In this document: in pieces, positions 57,550-64,000 of the stretch
How positions within the stretch are numbered: the first letter of the stretch is position 1
Layout: each line of letters begins with the position of its first letter
Source of the DNA: Chryseobacterium indologenes
GTDB lineage: Bacteria; Bacteroidota; Bacteroidia; Flavobacteriales; Weeksellaceae
DNA: 64,000 nt
Assembly: GCF_018362995.1 (NCBI RefSeq)
Contig: NZ_CP074372.1
Span: 3,410,001-3,474,000 of the forward strand
Direction of reading: 5' to 3'
Position numbers and translations under genes: made by a program
Notes under the pieces: model-generated
What the model saw: the letters and a program-made list of their open reading frames with translations, nothing else
What the model was told of the DNA's origin: nothing
Databases searched by the model: none

Positions 57550-58600
57550 GATGGTCAGATAGCGTTAGTAGTAAAGTTATTTTAAAAATATGATGATCCG
57601 TTTCAATTTTCAGATCGTGAGAGTCAGGATATTGCAGCTTTAAACGTTTTTTTACATTTTGAAGGCCAATTCCGCCAACTCCTTCTTTCTTTTTATGGGT
57701 TGCCATATCTGAATAGGAATTTTCAACATAGAAATAGAGGTTGTTGTCTTTTTCTTTACAGGAAATTTTCACATATCCCTTATGGCCGGGTAGCCTGCAT
57801 ACATACTTAAAGGCATTTTCAATAAAAGGAACCAGAAGCAAAGGAGCTATAAAAGCTTTTCTGTTATCCATTTCCCATGAAGCCTTTACATCCAGTTCAT
57901 TTCCCCATCTCAATTTTTCTACCTCAACAAGATTCTGAAGGTATTCAATATCTTTATCCAAAGGTACCAGTGGCTGATTACAATGATACAGCTGATACCG
58001 GAGAATATCCGAAAACTTCATCAGTAAAAAGTCTGCAAGCTGTGTATCCGTTTTCATCAGAATATGAATATGATTCAGAATATTGAATACAACATGAGGG
58101 TTGATCTGATCCTGTAAAAGTTTAAGCTGGTTTTCCAGATGCGCCTGTTGGAGAAGAATGTGATCACGCTCTATCCTTCCGTGTTCCTTATAAAATTTTA
58201 TACCACACGCTACTCCGGTGATAAGAAATGAGGCTGGTAAAGACATGTAGAAGCCTTGCCATAAAATAGGCAGCTGATCCGAAAAACTCAGTGGAAGATG
58301 ATTTTTTGGAGTGACTTCAAGATAAGTAAAAATAACAGCGAAGATCAGGCCCAATATGAGAATAACAATTACTACCTGTATCAAAAACTGTTTCATCTTT
58401 TTTTCCCGCAGGGCTTTCGGAAGAAACTTATTGGTTAAAGAATGGGTGAATGTAAAAGAAGAAACTGCAATTATAACAGCTTGAATCATAGCAAGGTATT
58501 TATCTGTAGTGATCTGGAGATTACACCATAATACGATAGCAAGAGCAAGCCAGAAAATAAAAGTAAATATGTATTCTTTGAAAACAAAAGATTTTGTCAT
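57539..58600 (-). CDS. LytS-type sensor histidine kinase (second system)
   Basis: A 353-residue kinase. Four membrane segments in the first ~140 residues, a short coiled linker, the acceptor His169 in D-Q-I-N-P-H-V-V-F-N-I-L-N (the family usually has H-F-L-F-N), and the ATPase with P-F-I-E-N-A-F-K-Y and G-G-I-G-L-Q-N-V-K-K-R. Coupled by overlap to the response regulator. Unlike the kinase at 1465 it has no 2TM tail. Confidence 0.92.
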   Translation of the reverse strand: MTKSFVFKEYIFTFIFWLALAIVLWCNLQITTDKYLAMIQAVIIAVSSFTFTHSLTNKFLPKALREKKMKQFLIQVVIVILILGLIFAVIFTYLEVTPKNHLPLSFSDQLPILWQGFYMSLPASFLITGVACGIKFYKEHGRIERDHILLQQAHLENQLKLLQDQINPHVVFNILNHIHILMKTDTQLADFLLMKFSDILRYQLYHCNQPLVPLDKDIEYLQNLVEVEKLRWGNELDVKASWEMDNRKAFIAPLLLVPFIENAFKYVCRLPGHKGYVKISCKEKDNNLYFYVENSYSDMATHKKKEGVGGIGLQNVKKRLKLQYPDSHDLKIETDHHIFKITLLLTLSDHHEL

Positions 58601-58620
58601 GGAATAGGAAATAATTTGAT

Positions 58621-58658
58621 AAAAAAAATTAGAAACTGCAGGGAAAACAGTTTCTAAT
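58621..58658 (-). terminator. terminator of the outer-membrane barrel gene
   Basis: Perfect 11-bp stem ATTAGAAACTG/CAGTTTCTAAT, 9-base loop; on the minus strand it is followed by a run of T. Confidence 0.92.
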
Positions 58659-58680
58659 GGGTAAAGATAATTTAAGTTTT

Positions 58681-59274
58681 TTAGAACAGGAAATAACCTA
58701 TTCCGAGGGAAAAACTGTGGGGTTTGGACTTAAAGTCTTTACTGATGCCTGAAAGACCGGTTTCATACCTAAGATCTGCCGTGAAATTCTTATAATCTAC
58801 TCCAACACCTCCCGTAATGCCAATATTGGATTTGTCAAAATTTTTAAATCCCTCCTGAAAAGCCTGAGAAGTAGATACTTTATTGTTAAAGGCGTAGCTG
58901 TAAACACCTCCGGCAAATACTCTTACATTAAAATCATCTGCTTTAATCAGTTTATATCCTACCACCACAGGAATATCAATAGCGTTCCATGAAAGTTTTG
59001 AAGAGCTTCCGTCTTGGGATGTGTATAATGTCTTTCTTTTGTTGAACAGAGCTTCTCCTTGTAGATATAGCTTTCCGAGATCTACTCTTGTCATTACTCC
59101 TGCCTGATAGCCGAGTCCATATTTCCCTTCCAAAGAAGATTCCGTTGAGGTTTTTGTAAAGTTTGCCCCTCCCTTGACCCCAATGTGAAAAGCCGGAGCT
59201 TGTTGTGCTTTTGTTTCTATACCGTAAAAAATACATAATAACAATGTACTTAGAGCGAAAAATTGCTGCTTCAT
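58681..59274 (-). CDS. outer-membrane beta-barrel protein (porin family type)
   Basis: 197 residues from the ATG at 59274, where a signal peptide starts (K-Q-Q-F-F-A-L-S-T-L-L-L-C-I-F-Y-G-I-E-T-K-A-Q-Q); the longer frame upstream has no signal. The mature part begins F-H-I-G-V-K-G-G-A-N-F and ends F-S-L-G-I-G-Y-F-L-F, the pattern of 'outer membrane beta-barrel' proteins of about eight strands. Role unknown. Confidence 0.8.
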   Translation of the reverse strand: MKQQFFALSTLLLCIFYGIETKAQQAPAFHIGVKGGANFTKTSTESSLEGKYGLGYQAGVMTRVDLGKLYLQGEALFNKRKTLYTSQDGSSSKLSWNAIDIPVVVGYKLIKADDFNVRVFAGGVYSYAFNNKVSTSQAFQEGFKNFDKSNIGITGGVGVDYKNFTADLRYETGLSGISKDFKSKPHSFSLGIGYFLF

Positions 59275-59382
59275 AATTAATTGTGTTAAAAAATATGTTG
59301 CAAAACAACATTGATGAAGCACAGTATGAAATTTTATTTGATGAATGGCAGAGATGTTTGGACCAAGACCCATTTCCGGATG

Positions 59383-59414
59383 AAAATAAAAAACCGGAAG
59401 TATTACTACTCCCG
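59383..59414 (-). terminator. terminator of the Cys/Gly-rich peptide gene
   Basis: On the minus strand CGGGAGTA and TACTTCCG pair around a GTAA loop (one G-T pair), followed by G-TTTTTT-A-TTTT. It lies about 12 bases after the stop codon at 59426. Confidence 0.85.
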
Positions 59415-59425
59415 ATTTCTGTTTA

Positions 59426-59668
59426 TTAATAAGGCTGCTCTTCACAAATGGAAGGAGGATTGCATCCGCCGCCGCCGGGATTTCCGCCACCGCCTACAGC
59501 GATGCATTGTCCGGGATTTCCGTCTTCATACATTTCGCATGCATATCCCCAGGCACATTGGCAGTCGTCCTGACAATTATAAGAGTTGCCTCCCATATGA
59601 CAGCCATCTATTCCGCTGCCCAGAATTGCAGATAAGTCCTTTCTCAAAAGTTTTTTCATTGTTTTCAT
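59426..59668 (-). CDS. Cys/Gly-rich small secreted-type peptide
   Basis: 80 residues (77 if the second Met is used). The start K-K-L-L-R-K-D-L-S-A-I-L-G-S-G-I-D-G resembles a bacteriocin-type leader, with Gly-Ser-Gly where Gly-Gly is usual. The rest has eight Cys (C-H-M, N-C-Q-D-D-C-Q-C, Y-A-C-E-M, Q-C-I, G-C-N, I-C-E) and a V-G-G-G-G-N-P-G-G-G-G stretch. It has its own terminator. It looks like the product of a peptide-secretion system but differs from the four peptides at 44.5-45.4 kb. Confidence 0.7.
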   Translation of the reverse strand: MKTMKKLLRKDLSAILGSGIDGCHMGGNSYNCQDDCQCAWGYACEMYEDGNPGQCIAVGGGGNPGGGGCNPPSICEEQPY

Positions 59669-59774
59669 GATTAATTTGGTGTTAAATGTTATTGTTTAAA
59701 ATTGTACATCCTTGTAAATATAATAAAATTGTCTTAATGAATTGGAAATGAATTGTATGCAGATACATTATATG

Positions 59775-59803
59775 AAGAAAGCCACTACAAGAGCGGCTTT
59801 CTT
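59775..59803. terminator. hairpin after the large lipoprotein gene
   Basis: AAGAAAGCC (59775-59783) and GGCTTTCTT (59795-59803) form a 9-bp stem with an 11-base loop. The T-tract on the minus strand is weak, so this is a moderate call. The other bases of the 157-base gap show nothing clear. Confidence 0.55.
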
Positions 59804-59825
59804 ATGATAGATAGAAAGTTTTGTT

Positions 59826-61133
59826 TTAGAAACTGAAATTCTTTTGATACAGCATATATTCTTTTTTGAAAAGAGGAATGGTACCTTCATATCTGAGAGG
59901 AGCTATTCCGAAACCATAAAACATATCAGCCTGAATTTTACCTTTTACAGAAATAACACCTTTTCTTTCAGGAATAAATGTCAATCCTAAGGACGAAAGG
60001 GCAGAAGCTCTTCCTCTTAATCCGGAATTGGCAATTGGAATAGAAATAAACATCAGTCCTACAGCTCCTTTTGCTTCTAGGCCTGCTTCAGCAGATAAGT
60101 TTCCTTCTGCGCCAGTTATAGCAGGTTCTGATTTCTTTTGAAGATTAATATTAATCTCTGGATTTTTGCTTACAAGGAAGTTAGCATTTCCTTCAAGATC
60201 CAGAAGTTGTGCCTGTACCTTTCCTGTAGCCTGTACTCCAAGAAAAGGACCGGCAGAAAGAGTAGGGCTTAAGATCAGTCCTGTAGGTCCTAAAACGATA
60301 GGAACAATAGGAATATTCAGATAATCTGTTGTGCTTGCTGTATATCCTAAGCTTCCGACAATACTTGCAGTGCTCTGAAGCTTGATGTCATCCATAATGA
60401 GGTTAACATAGAAGTTGGATAAGTGTCCCCATGAGAATGTGATATTATAATCAATTTTTGGTGTAAATCCTCCTTTTACATTTACCGTTGAAGTGCCTGC
60501 TGAAGATAATGGGAATGAAAAGGTTTTATTAAAATCAAAACGGTTGAAAGCAATTATTTTCTGGTTTTGAATATTTTTTGCTTCAATAGAAAGTATTTTT
60601 TGGTTGATTTGCTCAGAGATCATACCTTCTACAGGGATGTAATTAACCATTCTTCCATCAATATTAACGGGAGCTTTACCGGATGGATCATACACTCCGC
60701 TCAGTGTTCCGCTATAGATAAATTCTTCAAGTTTTGCACTGGAAGTTTGCACTTTAAACTGGTTATTCAATTTTGAAACAGCGCTTACTTTTGAAAGAAT
60801 GGTGTTCACCTGATCGCCTTCTATTTTAGTCCCTACAATTACGGTTCCTACCGAAATACTGTCTGTTTGCGGGGTCATACGGCTAAATGTGATTTCGCCG
60901 TCATTATGGGTAGAAATTGCATTGACCGATTCATCATTCAGAATAATAACATTCTTCTGTAAAGTCAGATTTCCCAAAGTCTTCATTTGAACAGACTCTG
61001 CGGGTTTTTCAACAGGCTGATCGGCGGGATCATCCTGAGAACAAGACGTTAAAAGAAACAAACAGAAAATAGATAAAAGAAAAGTAAAGTAAAATTTTCT
61101 GTTGATTTTGAAGTGGTTAGATTTCATTTTCAT
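59826..61133 (-). CDS. large lipoprotein of unknown function
   Basis: A 435-residue protein with a lipoprotein signal (L-F-L-L-T-S-C, Cys31), followed by an acidic S-Q-D-D-P-A-D-Q-P-V-E-K-P linker suited to an outer-membrane or surface lipoprotein. The body is beta-rich and low in Cys, with repeats of short G/S-rich strands (F-L-G-V-Q-A-T-G-K-V-Q-A-Q-L). No catalytic motif seen; family not recognised. Confidence 0.7.
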   Translation of the reverse strand: MKMKSNHFKINRKFYFTFLLSIFCLFLLTSCSQDDPADQPVEKPAESVQMKTLGNLTLQKNVIILNDESVNAISTHNDGEITFSRMTPQTDSISVGTVIVGTKIEGDQVNTILSKVSAVSKLNNQFKVQTSSAKLEEFIYSGTLSGVYDPSGKAPVNIDGRMVNYIPVEGMISEQINQKILSIEAKNIQNQKIIAFNRFDFNKTFSFPLSSAGTSTVNVKGGFTPKIDYNITFSWGHLSNFYVNLIMDDIKLQSTASIVGSLGYTASTTDYLNIPIVPIVLGPTGLILSPTLSAGPFLGVQATGKVQAQLLDLEGNANFLVSKNPEININLQKKSEPAITGAEGNLSAEAGLEAKGAVGLMFISIPIANSGLRGRASALSSLGLTFIPERKGVISVKGKIQADMFYGFGIAPLRYEGTIPLFKKEYMLYQKNFSF

Positions 61134-61255
61134 ATACAGTGATTTTAAGTTTTATCTAAATTAGGTGAATTATTTAATACATACAAAAGAATAATGTTAA
61201 ATTAGTATCAATAACATAATGAATTCAATGATGTTTTTTTAATATAGAAAAGAAA

Positions 61256-61279
61256 AACCCGCTATCACTGTAGCGGGTT
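61256..61279 (-). terminator. terminator of the pepT transcript
   Basis: Perfect 9-bp stem AACCCGCTA/TAGCGGGTT with loop TCACTG; on the minus strand it is followed by TTTCTTTTCT. Confidence 0.88.
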
Positions 61280-61286
61280 CTGTATA

Positions 61287-61853
61287 TTATTTTTTAAAAG
61301 TCAATGTTAAAGGAACAGAAACATTTGACGAAACTGGTTTTCCTTTGTCTTCTGCGGGTTTCCATTTGCCTTTATCTTTCATACGGTAAAAAGCCGCTTC
61401 AATAAATGCATTTACATCTTCATTATTTCCTTTTACATTGGGATCCAGAGCGTTTCCTTTAGAATCAACAACAAAAGTTATTGTTGCTTTGTAGGTATCC
61501 GGAGAAAAGTTTAAAAAATCAAGTTCCACAGCTTCATATAATAATTTTTGAAAGCCTGCTTTGCCTTTATCATATTCAGCTTCTTTAGTGACTTTTGCTT
61601 TTGAAGGAGGATCTGCAGCGATCATTTTCTGATCTTCAAGAGAAGCTTTATCCAAAGCATCTTTGTAAGCTGCTATTTTATCTTCTGTCAAAAGCCATTC
61701 TTTCTTCGTTCTTAAATCATTAGGCTTAGGATATTTGTTATACAGAGCTGTTTTCTTTCTTTCATAGCGTGAATCTGCCCTTTGAAATTCAGAAATCTGG
61801 GCACTGCCGAAAATAAAAGTGAAAATGAATGCTGATGCTAAGACCTTTTTCAT
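61287..61853 (-). CDS. exported TonB C-terminal-domain-like protein
   Basis: A 188-residue protein with a signal peptide (A-S-A-F-I-F-T-F-I-F-G-S-A-Q). Residues ~25-100 are helical and charged. The last ~75 have the TonB-C strand pattern: A-T-I-T-F-V-V-D-S-K-G-N-A-L, then F-I-E-A-A-F-Y-R-M-K and G-K-W-K-P-A-E, the W-x-P-A element. No membrane anchor. It starts 6 bases after the pepT stop, so they share a transcript though a joint role is not evident. Confidence 0.75.
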   Translation of the reverse strand: MKKVLASAFIFTFIFGSAQISEFQRADSRYERKKTALYNKYPKPNDLRTKKEWLLTEDKIAAYKDALDKASLEDQKMIAADPPSKAKVTKEAEYDKGKAGFQKLLYEAVELDFLNFSPDTYKATITFVVDSKGNALDPNVKGNNEDVNAFIEAAFYRMKDKGKWKPAEDKGKPVSSNVSVPLTLTFKK

Positions 61854-61859
61854 GATTTA

Positions 61860-63107
61860 TTAAGCTTTTACAATATTAATAATTACTTCAGTTGCTTTTT
61901 CCATACTTTCCAAAGCTACATATTCGTAGGGTCCGTGGAAGTTGATTCCCCCTGCGAAAATATTCGGGCATGGAAGTCCCATATAAGAAAGCTGGGCCCC
62001 ATCTGTTCCCCCTCTGATCGCTTTGATCTTAGGCTCAATACCAGCTTCAGTCATTGCTTTTGCGGCAAGATCTACAATGTGCATTTTACCTTCAAACTGC
62101 TGCTTCATATTTCTGTATTGCTCTTTGATCTCCACTTCAGCAGTTCCTTCACCGTGCTTTTGATTGAATTCAGCAATCTTCTCTTCCATGAATTTCTTTC
62201 TGGCTTCAAATTTATCTGCATCATGATCACGGATAATGTATTGAAGTTTAGCTTCAGAAATATCTGCCGTGATATCCATTAAGTGGTAGAACCCGTCAAA
62301 ACCTTTTGTCGTTGAAGGCGTTTCATTAGCCGGAAGCATTTGAGCAAACTCAGCCGCTAAAAGTGCTGCATTGATCATTTTTCCGTAAGCATAACCCGGG
62401 TGAACGCTCAATCCGTGGATTTTTACCACAGCTCCTGCCGCATTAAAGTTTTCATACTCCAATTCTCCAACTTCTCCACCGTCCATTGTATAAGCCCATT
62501 CTGCGCCAAATTTAGCTACATCAAATTTATGCGCTCCTCTTCCGATCTCTTCATCCGGAGTAAATCCTATTGCAATTCTTCCGTGTTTAATCTCAGGGTG
62601 AGCGATAAGATATTCCGCCGCTGTTACAATCTCTGCACAACCCGCTTTATCATCAGCACCAAGAAGCGTATTTCCGTCAGTAGTAATTAAGGTCTGGCCG
62701 ATATATTTTTTTAAACTTTCAAATCTTGAAGGAGATAATGTGAATCCTGTAGTCTGGTTCAGAAGAAGGTCATTTCCGTCATAATTTTCCCAAACCTGAG
62801 GCTTTACATTTTCTCCGCTGAAGTCCGGTGAAGTGTCATAGTGTGAAATAAATCCGATGGTAGGTCTGTCATCATTTTCAAGGTTAGAAGGAACATATCC
62901 CATAATATAACCATGCTCATCAATTGAAACATTTTCCAGGCCGATGGTTTTTAGCTCTTCAGTAATATAATTGGCAATATTCCACTGGCGAGGAGTAGAA
63001 GGTGTTGTTTCGCTCTCTGCATCGCTGGTTGAATATATTTTTACATAGCTAAGAAAACGGTTCAGTAATTTTTCTTTCCACAATGGGTTGAATTCTATTG
63101 TACTCAT
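61860..63107 (-). CDS. pepT: peptidase T (tripeptide aminopeptidase)
   Basis: A 415-residue M20 zinc peptidase that removes the N-terminal residue of tripeptides. Metal and active-site motifs: I-S-H-Y-D-T-S-P-D (His and Asp), L-G-A-D-D-K-A-G (bridging Asp), T-P-D-E-E-I-G (catalytic Glu pair), Y-T-M-D-G-G-E, and the late I-R-G-G-T-D-G-A and F-A-G-G-I-N-F-H-G-P-Y-E-Y. Full length, cytoplasmic. First in a two-gene run. Confidence 0.96.
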   Translation of the reverse strand: MSTIEFNPLWKEKLLNRFLSYVKIYSTSDAESETTPSTPRQWNIANYITEELKTIGLENVSIDEHGYIMGYVPSNLENDDRPTIGFISHYDTSPDFSGENVKPQVWENYDGNDLLLNQTTGFTLSPSRFESLKKYIGQTLITTDGNTLLGADDKAGCAEIVTAAEYLIAHPEIKHGRIAIGFTPDEEIGRGAHKFDVAKFGAEWAYTMDGGEVGELEYENFNAAGAVVKIHGLSVHPGYAYGKMINAALLAAEFAQMLPANETPSTTKGFDGFYHLMDITADISEAKLQYIIRDHDADKFEARKKFMEEKIAEFNQKHGEGTAEVEIKEQYRNMKQQFEGKMHIVDLAAKAMTEAGIEPKIKAIRGGTDGAQLSYMGLPCPNIFAGGINFHGPYEYVALESMEKATEVIINIVKA

Positions 63108-63268
63108 CAGATAATCATAAATTTTAACAAAGTTAGCAAATTTGATGCTGAGAATACGTTATTTGCGATTTAATATCAGTTATTGAAATTATTAATCAGA
63201 GATAAAACTTTGAAAATCAAAATAATGTTAGCTTTGTGTGTACAATATACTAAGTAGTTTAGTTTTAT

Positions 63269-63276
63269 TATATTTG
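63269..63276 (+). promoter_or_regulatory. probable -7 box of the HMG-CoA lyase gene
   Basis: TATATTTG, a full TAnnTTTG match, 19 bases before the ATG. There is no clear -33 box. The rest of the 188-base gap from pepT shows nothing else. Confidence 0.45.
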
Positions 63277-63295
63277 AGAAAATCAAAAAGTAACA

Positions 63296-64000
63296 ATGTT
63301 TCTTACCGAATGTCCTAGAGATGCAATGCAGGGATGGGGAGAATTTATCCCTACCGATAAAAAAATAGATTATATCAACTCCTTGATGGATGTTGGCTTT
63401 GATGTATTGGATTGTCTGAGTTTTGTTTCCCCTAAAGCAATTCCGCAAATGGCTGACTCTGATGAGGTAGCCAAAAATATTGACAAATCACGCTCCAAAA
63501 CTAAAGTTTCCGCAATTATTGGCAATTACAGAGGTGCTGAAAAAGCATTGAAGCACCAGTCCGTTGATATTTTGGGTTTTCCGTTCTCGATCTCCGAAAC
63601 TTTTCAGCATAGAAATACGAATAAAAGTCAGGAAGAAGCTTTTGATGAAATTATTAAAATGCTTGAACTGGTAAAAAACGAAGGAAAACAGCTGAATATC
63701 TATTTCTCTATGGCCTTTGGAAACCCATACGGTGAAATGTGGAAGTGGGAAGATGTAGATCAGTGGGCACAAAGATTTTCAGATATAGGAGTGAAAGATA
63801 TCTTATTGTCAGATACAACAGGTGTGGCAACTCCTGAGACGATTGCTCTTTTGTTTGAAAAAATACCTTCAAAATATCCTGAAATTAACTTCGGTGGGCA
63901 CTTTCATAACCGTTATGAAGATTCTTATTCAAAATTGAAAGCGGCTTATGATAAAGGCTGCAGAAGATTTGACAGTGCTATTAAAGGTATCGGAGGATGC
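63296..64000 (+). CDS. mvaB: hydroxymethylglutaryl-CoA lyase, N-terminal part (runs off the window)
   Basis: The frame opens at the ATG at 63296 and stays open for 235 codons to the last base. It starts F-L-T-E-C-P-R-D-A-M-Q-G-W, the family's P-R-D-x-x-Q block, and has L-S-D-T-T-G-V-A-T-P (metal Asp), G-G-H-F-H-N-R-Y (the metal His pair) and D-S-A-I-K-G-I-G-G-C at the cut, where the conserved catalytic Cys loop of the lyase lies. It cleaves HMG-CoA to acetyl-CoA and acetoacetate in leucine breakdown. The homologous HMGL-like aldolases (for example AksA/LeuA types) are less likely. Confidence 0.88.
   Translation, partial: MFLTECPRDAMQGWGEFIPTDKKIDYINSLMDVGFDVLDCLSFVSPKAIPQMADSDEVAKNIDKSRSKTKVSAIIGNYRGAEKALKHQSVDILGFPFSISETFQHRNTNKSQEEAFDEIIKMLELVKNEGKQLNIYFSMAFGNPYGEMWKWEDVDQWAQRFSDIGVKDILLSDTTGVATPETIALLFEKIPSKYPEINFGGHFHNRYEDSYSKLKAAYDKGCRRFDSAIKGIGGC

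Noticed and set aside
58681..59490. Longer start of the outer-membrane barrel gene
   Set aside because: The extra 72 residues precede a clear signal peptide and overlap the terminator of the Cys/Gly-rich peptide gene, so the start at 59274 is right.
59311..59670. 119-codon plus-strand frame over the Cys/Gly-rich peptide gene
   Set aside because: Either strand could code, but the minus-strand frame has a leader-like start, regular Cys and a matching terminator; the plus frame is Arg/His/Cys-rich without structure.

Overview
The window reads as chromosome of a Flavobacteriia bacterium, most likely Chryseobacterium or a close Weeksellaceae relative. The grounds are low GC, the SpmA/SpmB-type fusion, FAD/TonB/LytTR gene families typical of the group, Bacteroidota promoters (TTTG, about 19 bases, TAnnTTTG), almost no Shine-Dalgarno sequences, and proteins that look like Chryseobacterium ones throughout. 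I see no rRNA, integrase, transposase or CRISPR array. The content is mostly core genome with accessory islands of small peptides and intergenic repeats.

Layout. 1-1.3 kb: end of a TonB-dependent receptor and a periplasmic TPR-like protein. 1.4-5.3 kb: a LytS/LytTR regulatory locus in which the kinase and three small proteins share one 2TM module; its two promoters carry matching 21-base-period direct repeats. 5.3-9.2 kb: poorly known genes, including a membrane protein with a Gly/Cys tail. 9.3-18.2 kb: mnmA, clpC, glycosyltransferases, sufE and two identical tRNA-Val(UAC) genes. 18.2-25 kb: folC, a tolC-SprT-manC run, bcp and nth. 25-33 kb: DinB-like, DUF885, exbB-exbD-tonB, a four-helix-bundle gene between inverted repeats, and an SpmAB-like protein. 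33-38.3 kb: accD, fbaA, nadK, a CBS protein, a candidate small RNA, a TrmH methyltransferase and a YwqK-like protein. 38-44.4 kb: bestrophin, JmjC-like cupin, GNAT and mutS.

44.4-46.7 kb is the most interesting part. It holds four tandem genes for 52-55-residue double-glycine-leader peptides ending in D-G-[YF]-C-C, with two matching promoters and a terminator at the end of each pair, divergent from two exported thioredoxin-fold genes. 46.7-53.4 kb: a five-gene minus-strand run (BaiN-like flavoprotein, alpha/beta hydrolase, TonB C-terminal-domain protein, DUF2306, YARHG lipoprotein), then a thioesterase and thiL. 53.5-58.6 kb: AraC regulator, Bcr/CflA exporter, an outer-membrane protein with a start-codon hairpin, and a second LytS/LytTR pair. 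58.6-64 kb: an outer-membrane barrel, a Cys/Gly-rich peptide, a large lipoprotein, pepT with a TonB-C-like partner, and the start of an HMG-CoA lyase gene that runs off the window.

Several intergenic palindromes recur: a ~150-base family with two copies (25.1 and 41.1 kb) and single long inverted repeats at 23.9, 34.3, 40.0 and 52.3 kb. Names of DUF families are from memory of family features and were not searched.
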